NCBI GenBank assembly: GCA_918797485.1
Contig: CAKKNE010000001.1
Location: 4,030,001 to 4,094,000, forward strand
Source of the DNA: Pelagomonas calceolata
Taxonomy: Eukaryota > Sar > Pelagophyceae > Pelagomonadales > Pelagomonadaceae
Direction: 5' to 3'
DNA: 64,000 bases
A program made the translations under genes and the position numbers. The first letter of the stretch is position 1. Each line of letters starts with the position of its first letter. The notes under the pieces are model-generated. The model was not told where the DNA came from. It made no database searches and saw nothing but the letters and a program-made list of their open reading frames with translations. Shown here piece after piece: positions 26,967 through 35,689 of this stretch.

Positions 26967-28742
26967 TCACGCCGCCGCCGCGGCCGACTTGTGCTCGCGC
27001 CGCATGCGCTCGAACATGAGATCCGTCTTCACGCCGGAGACGACGTGCGACGGGTCGCGCGGCTCAGTGATGGCGACGTCGCGGCGAGGAGGCGCATCAC
27101 CCCGTACGACGACCTTATTCTTGCCCTCGAAGCGCAGATATTCGAGCGTGGCGCCGGCCTTCGCCGCCAGGTAGTCGCAGAACTCGGCCGTCGTCCGCAC
27201 GGCCGCGGGCCGGTTCGGAAACAGGTCCGCGAAGACACAACAGGGCACGACGGCAAAGGGCTTCCCGTACTTGAGCGCGGCGTCGACGGCGGCCTCGGTG
27301 GCCTCGTCGGCGTGGAGGGCCACGATGGCCGAACAGCTTTCCAGTAACGCGCGACCTGTGTGGAAATCAACCAGTGCGTCGGGTGCACCCGACAATTCTT
27401 CACTAAGTCATTTCTCGGCGATGACGCGGCCGTCCTGGCTCGGTCGAGCGGTGGGGAACCGGCATCGCCACGCCATCGAGCAGGCGTCGCGTCGCTGGCG
27501 TGGAGGACGACGCGATGATTCCGCACGAACGCGCCGTAAAATTTTGATTTCCACACAGCGCGCGACCCTGTTCCGAAGCCTCGAACGCAGGATCCAGCAG
27601 CGCCTCGACGCGTCGCGGATTCCGGGCCATCAGCTGGTCCCGGGGCGACGAGTCCGGAGTGAGCGCCGCGAGCCGCTTCCGCAGGAGCTTCCGCCGGCTC
27701 TTGCGCGGGACCTTGGCCGAGCGCGGGTCGAGCGACACCGCCCGGAGCCCGTGGACGCACTGGAGCTCCCAGGCGAGCTGGCCTCGGCCGCCGGCCACCT
27801 GTGTGGAAATCAAAATTTTACGGTGCGTTCCTGAATCGCCGCGTCGTCCTCCACGCCATCGATGCGACGCCTGCTCGATGGCGTAGCGATGCCGGTTCCT
27901 CACCGCTCGACCGAGCCAGGTCGGCCGCGTCATCGCCGAGAAATGACTTAGTGAAGAATTGTGCACCCGACGCACTGGTTGATTTCCACACAGCCGGCCA
28001 CGTCGAGCACGGGCCCCGCCTCGAGCAGACTCCGTCCAAATCTATGCAAGATCCACGCGCCGAACTCCACGTGCCGCGCCGCGTGCCGCCGCTTACGGTT
28101 GTCGTCGCCGGGCACGAAGCGCCAGGCGTTCTTATTGGCATACTTGTCGTACGCCGCGAACGGGTCCGCCGCGTCCTGCTTGAGGTCGTGGTCCCGCCTC
28201 AATCTTAACCGCCGGCCCCACGTCTCCTCGAACGCGTCGCGAAACGCGTGCCGGTAGGGGCAGTTTTTCGTCGTGCACGCGTCGCCGCGCGCCCACACTT
28301 TACAAAGCACGTCCTTCTTCTCCCTTGTATCCGGGTTCTTCGCCGGCTTCTCCGCCGATGGCCTTTCCGTCAGGACCGCAAGCGCGTCGCAGCGCAACGC
28401 CCGGAGGCCTCGCCGCGAGCACGCGGGCTCTTCCCGCGCCTCGACGACGACGACGTCGGCCCGTTCGGCCGCCGGGGGGAACGTCGCGGCGGCGCACGCG
28501 AGCTGCCACTCGTCGTCCCGGCCCGTCCTCACGACGTCGAGGAACACGAGGTTCTTGCCGAGCCGCCGCCATCGTACTAACTTCGCTTCGAAGCGCTCGA
28601 GTGGTGCTTCGGTAGTTGCGGCGAGCGTGCGCTCCCAGCGCTGGGTCTTGTGGGTTGCAGCAGTGGGGCTCTCTGCGGGCACTGATGCGTTTTTGACGGG
28701 CACAGGCGTGGTGGTCGCCAGCACAGCAGTGGTGGTCGACAT
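26967..28742 (-). CDS. CCCH zinc-finger protein with C-terminal FEGKN domain, two introners
   Basis: Three exons (28002-28742, 27567-27798, 26967-27355) join to 453 residues. An N-terminal OB-like region (KLVRWRRLGKNLVFLDVVRT) precedes a CCCH finger (C-x8-C-x4-C-x3-H, VLCKVWARGDACTTKNCPYR-H). The exon-two junctions read VLDVAGGRGQLAWELQ and EASEQGRALLESC. The first, VAGGRGQLAWEL, looks like a methyltransferase glycine motif. The C-terminal block AVVPCCVFADLFPNR ... EFCDYLAAK ... LRFEGKN resembles SAM-dependent methyltransferase-like proteins. RNA binding plus RNA methylation is a reasonable inference, unproven. Confidence 0.75.
27356..27558 (-). mobile_element. Introner 3 (203 bp)
   Basis: Canonical CTGTGTGGAAATCAA / TTGATTTCCACACAG ends. 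Perfect duplications, plus CGCGCGAC (27348-27355 and 27559-27566). GT donor, phase 1. Confidence 0.95.
27799..27993 (-). mobile_element. Introner 4 (195 bp), opposite orientation to its neighbour
   Basis: Same termini as introner 3 but inverted relative to it. Perfect duplications, plus CCGGCCAC (27791-27798 and 27994-28001). GT donor, phase 0. Confidence 0.95.
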
Positions 28743-28795
28743 TTTGCACCGCAGAATGGTCGCTTAGAGCAGCTCTTGGCCAGTTGCATGCGAAA

Positions 28796-28816
28796 ACTAG
28801 TGTTAATATCGCTAAC
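28796..28816 (+). promoter_or_regulatory. Weak GCTAG-type palindrome
   Basis: ACTAGTGTTAATATCGCTAAC, a looser member of the set, lies between the divergent starts at 28742 and 28951. Confidence 0.35.
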
Positions 28817-28950
28817 ACCCAAAAAATAATAAAGCAGACAAGGCCCCTTCAGCGTGGCAGACCGTAGCGTACGGGGCATTGTTTGCCCACCGAACGTCGG
28901 CTGCTGACCTCCTGCGTCCAGCCCGCAGCCGTGTTTGTCTCCCAAACACC

Positions 28951-29631
28951 ATGGGGCAGCGCAAGATCACCATTGTCTGGACTGGTGACGAGAAGCTGAG
29001 GCTCCGTTTTACCATTCCCGCAGGCTGGGACGAACTACGGGCCTGGAAGCTTGCAGAGTTGCTCCTGGAGCGCCTCGAAGGGCAGCCCCGCGCCGTCGAT
29101 GACGTCACGATGTCGCGGCGGGGTGGGGCTCCGCTCCCGCCGGACGCGCTCATCTCTACACTGGCCGAGGGCGAGTGCGTGCGTGTGGCGCCGCGGCCGA
29201 CGGTGACGCAGGCAAAGGAAGAGGCGCCACCGGTCGCGGCGCCGTGCCTGGCGAAAGTCGAGACAAGAGTACCGATGGCCGGCGTAGCCATCGAGTGCGA
29301 CCTCGTGAATGAAAAGGCGCCTGACATCTCCCTGACCGTCGTGGACGAGCTTTCGAAGCAACGGCACGCATTCACGTACAAAGCGGACCAGCCGGTGAGG
29401 GACGTGAAGCGGGATCTCAGAGACGCGGAGGCGCCGCGGTATCGCTTCGAGGCGCACATGGGGTCGCTATTCCTCGAGGTCGACGGCGCGTCGAAGCTGC
29501 TCGACGACTTCGGCAGTCTCTCCGAGCAAGGCGTCGTCTCTGGGTCTACGCTGAGGCACGTCGTCGTCTTACCGACGAAACTCCAAAGGACCGCCGTCGA
29601 CACGTGCCCCGGCCCCTACCCCTCATATTGA
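28951..29631 (+). CDS. Hypothetical cytosolic protein
   Basis: 226 residues from the ATG at 28951 (an upstream in-frame start is less likely). It begins MGQRKITIVWTGDEKLRLRF and continues WDELRAWKLAELLLERLEGQ. A second half contains HAFTYKADQPVRDVKRDLRD and FLEVDGASKLLDDFGSLSEQ, a pattern reminiscent of ubiquitin-like beta-grasp repeats (strand-helix-DDxxSLxxxGV). No signal peptide, membrane helix or catalytic motif. The ubiquitin-like fold is a guess. Confidence 0.6.
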   Translation: MGQRKITIVWTGDEKLRLRFTIPAGWDELRAWKLAELLLERLEGQPRAVDDVTMSRRGGAPLPPDALISTLAEGECVRVAPRPTVTQAKEEAPPVAAPCLAKVETRVPMAGVAIECDLVNEKAPDISLTVVDELSKQRHAFTYKADQPVRDVKRDLRDAEAPRYRFEAHMGSLFLEVDGASKLLDDFGSLSEQGVVSGSTLRHVVVLPTKLQRTAVDTCPGPYPSY

Positions 29632-29698
29632 TTATATTAACACTCAGTTAGATACAGATACGACAGAGGCGACGCAACGCCTCGCTTGCACAGTCCGG

Positions 29699-31048
29699 CT
29701 AGTGCTTCGCCGCCTCGTTGACCTCCGCGGCCCAGCGCACCCACTTCTCCCGCGACTCGGCCGCGTGCGCGCCGTCCATATGAGGCGACACGACGCGCGC
29801 GCCGATGCGCGCGTAGTCCTGGCACGCCTGCATGGTCTTGACGTGCTCGCCCTCGTCGATGGCGATGTTCGTGAAGACGTCGAGCAGCGTCGCGCAGTCG
29901 GGACGGCGCGTCTCCGGCGGCGTCGAGACCTGGAAGTCGTCGAAGAGATACAAGTCGCCCGACGAGTAGTACGACGTCGCGACGGCGGGCGCCGGTAACC
30001 TGTGCGCAATCAATCAGTGAGTTGGGTGGATCCGTCGAGCAGCGCCGCGTTAATGAGAAGCGCAGCGAAATCTGATTTGTGCACTGCCAGTAACTCCGCC
30101 AGCCGCTCGCGGTTTTGGACGACGAACGTGCCGTACGTGTCGACGGCATGCGCCTCTAGCAGTTCCATGAACTGGTACGCGATCCTAGGACTGAAAAAGA
30201 ATACGACGTTGAGGATCCAATAGTACCCAATCGCGACGTGGTAGCCCAGGAAGCGGTCGGACCACAGCGAATTCCCCCCGAGCGCCTCCATGATCAGGAG
30301 GTGGTGCCTGTGTGGAAATCAAATTTGCGGACGCCCCATCGACGCGACGTCGTCCCCGTAACGGCACCACAATTCTCACTGGTTGATTTCACACAGGGCG
30401 GTGCAACTCGTTCCACTCCTCCGCGTTGTGGACCTTGCGTAATTCTGGGCCGCGCCACCACCCGAAGGACTCGTAGAGGTGCAGCATCGAGACGTACGAG
30501 AAGTAGGGAATCCGCGCGATGACCTCCAGGAACCAGAAGCGTTGTATGGGCCGCTCGTCGAAGAGCGTGTCCAAGAACAGGCACCCCACATCATAGAGCT
30601 TGCGCGACACGGGGTGCGCGTCGACGCGGCCGCCCGACGCCTCGCGTTTCCGCTCGGCCTCCGTCACGGCCTCGTTCGACAGGACGAGGCCCAGCGACGC
30701 GGGCACGGCGCCCGGGTCCCGCTTCTGGAGCCCGATGCTTTCGGCCACCTGTCCTAGGATCGTCGCGCCCTGCTTGAGAAAGTTCGTCTGCGCGAGCTCC
30801 CACGCCGGCGCAGGGCGGTCTCCATCAAAATAGTTGGCCTGCTCGACGTAGTTCGGCATCGTTGTGGTCGTCTTGGTCGTCGTCACGGCGTCGGCGTCCG
30901 CGAGCTCGGCCTCCTTCGCGTCGATGAGCTGCGTAATCGTGTCACCGTCGTCGTGCGCTGCGCGGCGCGTCAATGCATGGCGACGGGCCGGCACGACGAA
31001 TGCCGTCGCGGATGCCGATACGGCGACGACGGCCAGGAAACTTCGCAT
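29699..31048 (-). CDS. PTOX: Plastid terminal oxidase (alternative-oxidase family), two short introners
   Basis: Three exons (30405-31048, 30095-30307, 29699-29999) join to 385 residues. The leader MRSFLAVVAVSASATAFVVP is a plastid bipartite signal. The di-iron oxidase motifs appear only after splicing: FWFLEVIARIPYFSYVSMLH, WNELHHLLIMEALGGN (formed across the first intron), ELLEAHAVDTY, and NIAIDEGEHVKTM with the DExxH ligands. The second junction gives RLAELPAPAVATSYYSSGDL, as expected for PTOX (LPAP then YY then DLYLFD). It oxidises plastoquinol with oxygen, supporting carotenoid synthesis and photoprotection. Confidence 0.95.
30000..30086 (-). mobile_element. Introner 8 (87 bp), variant termini, internally deleted
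   Basis: Plus-strand ends CTGTGCGCAATCAATCA and TGATTTGTGCACTG. The flanks CCGGTAAC (29992-29999) and CCAGTAAC (30087-30094) match 7 of 8. GT donor (gene strand GTTACTGG), phase 2. It lacks the core hairpin. Confidence 0.88.
30308..30396 (-). mobile_element. Introner 7 (89 bp), internally deleted, GC donor
   Basis: Plus-strand ends CTGTGTGGAAATCAAA and TTGATTTCACACAG (one C lost). The flanks GGTGGTGC (30300-30307) and GGCGGTGC (30397-30404) match 7 of 8. The gene-strand donor is GC (GCACCGCC), phase 2. Confidence 0.88.
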
Positions 31049-31209
31049 GCCAGCCTTGTTGTTCTCACTGTGCACGTGACCGCAGAGCTTCGGAGTCGCT
31101 GTGCTTGACAAGCGTGGCTGTGGAAGTACGTGCAGCTTGCCAGCTGGTTCAGAACGACTTGACAGCGTTCTTGAGGTCAATATGCTTATCTGATGCAAAA
31201 AAAATAATC

Positions 31210-31230
31210 CTAGTTAATTCCACTAGCCCA
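31210..31230 (+). promoter_or_regulatory. Weak GCTAG-type palindrome
   Basis: CCTAGTTAATTCC then ACTAGCC, 90 bp before the uS15 start and 162 bp from the PTOX start. A loose match. Confidence 0.25.
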
Positions 31231-31319
31231 CAAAAGCGTCAAGCAAGGCAAGCTTGCCTGCGCTGCGTACGGCAGCGCACTGGCCACGCGTACCAAAGGA
31301 ATAAGCAGTCGCCATCGAT

Positions 31320-31799
31320 ATGCTTGCCCGCACCATCCTCGCCACAGCAAGGTCAGCACCTCGCGCCGCAGCGATGGCGCGGCGACGCCAACTAGCAGAC
31401 ACGCCGCAGTTCCGCCTGCTGGACCCGGCCTTCGACGCGTCGCAGATGAGCGAGCCCGTGCGGCGCGTCCTCGCGCTGCAAAACGCGTCGACGGCCGACG
31501 CGACAAAGGCGCGGTCGCGGGCCGTCGCGGCGGCGTTCCGCCAGCACGACGCCGACTGCGGCAGCACACGCGTCCAGGTCGCGCGGCTGACCGTCGAGCT
31601 CGAGGCCTTGGCGGCGCACGTCGCGGCGCACCCTAAAGATAAGCACTCGACGCGCGGCTACCAGCTCAAGATCTCGAAGCGGCGCCGGCTCCTCGCCTAC
31701 CTGAAGCGCCGGAACCCCGGGGACTATGACGCGACGCTCCAGGCGCTTGGTTTGCCCACGCCAAAGGAGGGCAAGAAGCGGCGGCGGGCACGGTTGTAA
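31320..31799 (+). CDS. Ribosomal protein uS15, mitochondrial type
   Basis: 159 residues. The presequence MLARTILATARSAPRAAAMA is basic and amphipathic, typical of mitochondrial import. The uS15 core is clear: AFRQHDADCGSTRVQVARLT, then AAHPKDKHSTRGYQLKISKR and RRLLAYLKRRNPGDYDATLQ, ALGL, ending in a Lys/Arg-rich tail. uS15 is a primary 16S rRNA-binding protein of the small subunit. It is convergent with the PIMT gene. The two tails lie in a 33 bp tandem duplication. Confidence 0.88.
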   Translation: MLARTILATARSAPRAAAMARRRQLADTPQFRLLDPAFDASQMSEPVRRVLALQNASTADATKARSRAVAAAFRQHDADCGSTRVQVARLTVELEALAAHVAAHPKDKHSTRGYQLKISKRRRLLAYLKRRNPGDYDATLQALGLPTPKEGKKRRRARL

Positions 31800-31852
31800 G
31801 GTATCTCTATTATGTCTCCGCCGGGGTTGTAAGGTGTATCTATTATGTCTCC
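31792..31852. repeat. Tandem duplication at a convergent gene junction (33 bp unit)
   Basis: Copy one is 31792-31819 and copy two 31825-31852. Both begin GGTTGTAAGGT and end ATTATGTCTCC. Copy one contains the uS15 stop codon; copy two overlaps the end of the PIMT gene. Confidence 0.85.
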
Positions 31853-32976
31853 TCTACCGGCTCGTACCCCGGCTCGTAGTGGCTCGTACCCGGCTCGAAG
31901 ATCCCGGGCGCCGCGCGCATCCGGTCCAGGCGGTGCGACAGGAACTCCATGCGACGCGTCACCGCCTTGTCCGGTTCGGTGAACGTCGGCGGCGGCGCGA
32001 CGTAGGGGCCCAGCGGCACGGGGGCGTTCACGCTCCCGAAGACGACGCCTGGATCCATCGACACCCCGAATCCGCTCTCGTCGATGACGCCCTGTTGGGA
32101 GCCGTAGAAGGCCGCGCCCCCGCCGCCGCGGCCGCCGACGTCGCCCTTCACGTAGATGAGCGGGTCGCCCTCGTCGTCCGAGCAGCCGCCGGTCAGGAGC
32201 GCCCGCGTCTCGGGCGCGAAGTCCCGCGTGTCGATCAGGGGCACGAAGGACGCCTCGCAGACCGTCCGCGGCGCGAGTAGGCGGCCCCGCAGGTCGCGCC
32301 GGATCATCAGATACGCCTGGCGCCGCGTGCCCGTCGCGACGACCGGCATGAGGAGCAGCCCTCCGGGCGCGAGGCGGTCGCAGAGCGCCGCGGGCACGTG
32401 CTGCGCGCACGCGCCCACGCAGATAAACAGGAACCCTCCCTTCTTCTTCGGCGCTTGCCACGCGTCCTCGCGCCGGAATTTCACGGGCAAATCGAGGCCG
32501 TCCGCGGCGTAGTTCTCCCGCCCGAGCCGCACGAGCGTCTCCTCGACGTCGATGCCCAGCACGTCGCCACGAACGCCCTCGTTGTCCAGCAGCGCCGCCA
32601 GCGCCGCCGTCAGGAAGCCCGTCCCGGAGCCCACATCTAGTACACGGAACCGACCGTCGGATGGCGCGCCGCGGCGTATCAGCGTCGCGAGCGCGTGCAG
32701 GCAGAACAAGTGCACCACCGGCTTCGACATCGTCACGGTACTTTGACAATTCGAGCCGATGGTCGGGCAGCGGTGCTCGTACGGACCGCAGTCGTCCGGC
32801 ACGTAGCACCTCCGGTCCGGGACGCGAAACGCATCAATGGCCGCCGCGAGGCAGGCCTCGTCCCAGGCGACGTCCTTGAAGAAGCCGCGGCGGCAGCGTC
32901 CTCCGAGACCGGCGTAGAACTGCTCCTCTTTCGACAGGGCCGCCGCCGGCGCGGGGGCCGCCGCGGGGGCCGCCAT
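31843..32976 (-). CDS. Protein-L-isoaspartate O-methyltransferase-like protein
   Basis: 377 residues from the ATG at 32976. SAM-dependent repair methyltransferase fold: substrate region FRVPDRRCYVPDD, CPTIGSNCQSTVTMSKPVVH (the IG..TISxPxxxA equivalent), motif I VLDVGSGTGFLTAALAAL, acidic ribose-binding GIDVEETLV, and the post-II strand GGFLFICVGACAQHVP. The final ~130 residues are an extension with a Gly-rich segment and VTRRMEFLSHRLDRM. It repairs isoaspartyl residues in proteins. The extension's role is unknown. Confidence 0.82.
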   Translation of the reverse strand: MAAPAAAPAPAAALSKEEQFYAGLGGRCRRGFFKDVAWDEACLAAAIDAFRVPDRRCYVPDDCGPYEHRCPTIGSNCQSTVTMSKPVVHLFCLHALATLIRRGAPSDGRFRVLDVGSGTGFLTAALAALLDNEGVRGDVLGIDVEETLVRLGRENYAADGLDLPVKFRREDAWQAPKKKGGFLFICVGACAQHVPAALCDRLAPGGLLLMPVVATGTRRQAYLMIRRDLRGRLLAPRTVCEASFVPLIDTRDFAPETRALLTGGCSDDEGDPLIYVKGDVGGRGGGGAAFYGSQQGVIDESGFGVSMDPGVVFGSVNAPVPLGPYVAPPPTFTEPDKAVTRRMEFLSHRLDRMRAAPGIFEPGTSHYEPGYEPVEET

Positions 32977-33355
32977 GGATGTCTGTGTGCCACCACCACA
33001 CCCTTGCTCTGCTGTTGCGCTGCTGGCGCGGTAAGTAAACCGTTGCTGCCTTCTTGGCCGGGGCGACACCAATGAGCAAATCCTGGCCCACGCGCGCCGC
33101 AAATTCGTAGCAAAGGCTGCCCAACCCCAACTTGTTGTGAAAGCACTCGGCGCTCCAGCAGACCACCCAGGATGCACCAGGGCGTCCTTCAGGCAACGGG
33201 GAGCTCTGAGCGAGCCCCGAGGACGTCTCGCCGTCGATGCCTAGTGGCCTTAGCTAGCGGACCTACTAGCGGTTGGCCAAAACTGACAGCAAAGCCGAGG
33301 AAGACCAGCAAAGCAGGGACGGGGCAGCCCACCGCTGCCGGGACGACACAAAACC
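32977..33355. other. Divergent promoter region
   Basis: 379 bp between PIMT and the Kua/PEDS gene, with one GCTAG-type palindrome. No gene seen. Confidence 0.45.
33240..33260 (+). promoter_or_regulatory. GCTAG imperfect palindrome (short spacer)
   Basis: CCTAGTGGCCTTAGCTAGCGG, about 96 bp upstream of the start at 33356. The second arm is shifted relative to the consensus. Confidence 0.35.
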
Positions 33356-34276
33356 ATGGGCAAGGGCGGCGAAGCAAAGCCCGAGCCTGGAGCCTTGAAA
33401 CGGAGGATCGAGCGCCACCCGCGCCTCGAGCCCATCCCCAAGGTGCTCTACGAGGACGCGGCCACGAACGTGCCGTCGACGCCCTACTACGACGCGCTGA
33501 ATCGAAGAGTCGACGAGATCGTGGCCAAGGCCCGGGCCGTGGCCAAGGAACCGGAAATACACATCTTGGTCGCGGGCGACGGCGCGTTAGTCTACCCGAA
33601 TCGGATCGTGTGGCTGCCCTGGGTCATGGGCGCCGTCGCCGGCTATCTGTGCACGACGGCGCCCTCGCTCAGAGCCTTCCTCTGGATGCTGCCGGCCATG
33701 TATCTCGGGTATGATTTCTATAGTGGTGTCTTACATGTGGCTTTGGACGATCCGAAGAACATGCAGGGCGTCAAGTCCTACATTTTGTTCCAGGGGTGCC
33801 TCGAGTTCCAGTGGCACCACGCCATCCCCTACGACGGGGCCTCGAAGCCTTTTATCGCTTGTTGTGCCGACCTGAACATCATCGTCTTGATCCTCATGGT
33901 CCTGAATTGTGGATTGCTGGGCTACACGTCGGGCACGCGCGCGGCGCTGACCGGTCTCAAACTCTTCTTCGCGTACTTCGGGCAGTATTGCCATCGGGCG
34001 GCACATACGCCGAAGTCGAAAAGACCACAGTGGGTCCAGTTCCTCCAGTCCACGGGCTTCATGACGCCGCAAGCCAAGCACAACGGCCACCACCGGCCGC
34101 CCCACGACGAGAACTTCTGTCTGATCGGGAAGATGGACCCGGCCGTGAACGGCCTCATCAAGCTGTGCGGCACGAACGACTGGGTCTGGTTCGGCCTCTG
34201 GCTCGGGCTGTCGTGCTGCGACGTGGCCCTCGTGCACCGGGGCCTCGCGTGCGTGGCGCCGGGGCTGTTCCCCTAA
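33356..34276 (+). CDS. Kua/TMEM189-type lipid desaturase (PEDS1/FAD4 family)
   Basis: 306 residues with four or more membrane segments. The family domain B (PF10520) is recognised by its histidine pattern: LECFQWHH-like LEFQWHHAIPYD, GQYCHRAAHTPKSKRP, and the HNGHHRPPHDENFCLIGKMD box. Members are plasmanylethanolamine desaturase (animals, bacteria CarF) and plastid FAD4 in plants. There is no clear plastid leader (MGKGGEAKPEPGAL), favouring an ER location. The 3' end is part of a ~68 bp tandem duplication. Confidence 0.88.
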   Translation: MGKGGEAKPEPGALKRRIERHPRLEPIPKVLYEDAATNVPSTPYYDALNRRVDEIVAKARAVAKEPEIHILVAGDGALVYPNRIVWLPWVMGAVAGYLCTTAPSLRAFLWMLPAMYLGYDFYSGVLHVALDDPKNMQGVKSYILFQGCLEFQWHHAIPYDGASKPFIACCADLNIIVLILMVLNCGLLGYTSGTRAALTGLKLFFAYFGQYCHRAAHTPKSKRPQWVQFLQSTGFMTPQAKHNGHHRPPHDENFCLIGKMDPAVNGLIKLCGTNDWVWFGLWLGLSCCDVALVHRGLACVAPGLFP

Positions 34277-34397
34277 GATTCTAGAAGCACATTCACCGCG
34301 TATTACTATGGCTCGCCAGGCGGGCGCGGGGCCTGTTTCCCTAAGATTCTAGAAGCACATTCACCGCGTATTACTATGGCTCGCCAGGCGGGCGCGG
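34271..34397. repeat. Tandem duplication of gene tails (68 bp unit)
   Basis: Copies 34271-34329 and 34339-34397 are essentially identical over 59 bp (CCCTAAGATTCTAGAAGCAC ... GGCGGGCGCGG). Copy one spans the end of the desaturase gene and copy two the end of the convergent F-box gene, so each gene keeps one tail. Confidence 0.9.
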
Positions 34398-35464
34398 ACC
34401 GCCGCCGTCGTCGCGCGCGCGAGCGCGAAGAGCATCCGGCAGGGCTGGAGGCGCTTCGGCGCGCGGGGCGCCCGGTCCTGCTTGCGCTGGATGAGGCGCA
34501 CGCGGTCGCGGCGGACCCAGAGGCGCCCGGACGACGCCACGTCGCCCACGCAGTAGAGCTCGCCCTCGACGGCCGTGACGACGGCGCGCAGCCACCTGCG
34601 TGGAATCACCGTGAGCGCCGGCGCCGTCGCGCAAGCGTGGCGAGCTAGCGACTCGGGAGCAGACGCGCCCGGCACGGCCGAGCCCGAGCACCAGACCTCG
34701 ACGTCGTCGCCCGACGCGACGACGCCCGTGCGGCCCTCGGGCACGGGCCACCGGAGCTGGTCGCGCGCGACCCACTCGTCCCAGCGCGCGTCCCAGTGGA
34801 CGTAGTGCACCTTGTACTTGCGCGCGCGCCGGTCGTCGAGCGGACAGTCGGGCGCCGCGGCGGCCGCGGCGGCCGCGTCGCGCTTCTCGACGACCTCGGC
34901 GGCCCACCACGCGAGCCCCCGGTAGACCTCGAGGCCCTCGAGCCGGAAGCGGCCGCGCCAGGCGATCTCCACCCGGTCTCCCGGCGCCGGGTCCCCGAGC
35001 CGCTGGCGGAACGACTCGCGGAGGCTCGCGCCGAAGTCGAAGTGCTCCGAGGCGTCGTCCGCGGCGCCGAAGCGCCGCGCGTACTGAGGCCGCCACGCGG
35101 CGTCGCTCGAGGCCGCGCGCCGCGCCGCCCGCGACACGGCCGCCATCGCCGCGAGGTTTTTGACGTCGAGGTTCGCGAGGACCGCGTCCTCGAGCAGCTC
35201 GCGCGGCAGGCCCGCCAGGCGGTCCGGCGGGTAGTAGTGGATGACGAGGCTCACGAGGAGCGCCCGGTTCTCGCGGCTCCAGCCCCGGCCGCGGCGCGCG
35301 ATCGTGTCGAGGCCCGCGCGCGCGGCCGTCCGCTCGCGCGGGTCCGCCTTGTCGAGCGCGCGGGCCACGCGGCGGAGCTGCGCCCGCAGGCGCCGGCCGT
35401 CGTCGACCAGGTTCTGGAGCTTTCTTACTTCCGCCGCGGGGGTGCCGAGGATTGCATGGCTCAT
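34361..35464 (-). CDS. F-box-like protein with Tudor-knot/chromo-barrel domain
   Basis: 367 residues from the ATG at 35464 (an upstream in-frame ATG exists). The helical N-terminus is followed by an F-box-like block LAGLPRELLEDAVLANLDVK plus NLAAMAAVSRAARRAASSDA and AWRPQYARRFG. A Tudor-knot domain at ~200-250 contains YKVHYVHWDARWDEWVARDQ, the pattern of MSL3/MYST chromo-barrels. A basic C-terminus follows. It may connect an SCF ubiquitin ligase to modified histones. That link is inference from domain order. Confidence 0.72.
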   Translation of the reverse strand: MSHAILGTPAAEVRKLQNLVDDGRRLRAQLRRVARALDKADPRERTAARAGLDTIARRGRGWSRENRALLVSLVIHYYPPDRLAGLPRELLEDAVLANLDVKNLAAMAAVSRAARRAASSDAAWRPQYARRFGAADDASEHFDFGASLRESFRQRLGDPAPGDRVEIAWRGRFRLEGLEVYRGLAWWAAEVVEKRDAAAAAAAAPDCPLDDRRARKYKVHYVHWDARWDEWVARDQLRWPVPEGRTGVVASGDDVEVWCSGSAVPGASAPESLARHACATAPALTVIPRRWLRAVVTAVEGELYCVGDVASSGRLWVRRDRVRLIQRKQDRAPRAPKRLQPCRMLFALARATTAAVRARLASHSNTR

Positions 35465-35625
35465 GGTGCTCTCCAGATTCCCGGAACACGGACGAGCTTG
35501 AGCTATCAAGATCTGCGCGCCCTGGGCGCAGCTGGACGCGAGTGTTCCTTATTGCCCCGCCAGTCCTATAGCGGCCTTAGACACCGTCCCTGGACCCAAG
35601 AAGCTGTGGCAGCGCCGGGACTGGA

Positions 35626-35647
35626 GCTAGCGAACAAACATACTAGT
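35626..35647 (-). promoter_or_regulatory. GCTAG imperfect palindrome
   Basis: Minus strand: ACTAGTATGTTTGTTCGCTAGC, 162 bp upstream of the F-box gene start and 43 bp beyond the stop of the TPR gene. Confidence 0.45.
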
Positions 35648-35689
35648 CTGAGCCTGAGCCTGAAAAAGACATATATCGCACACACATTA

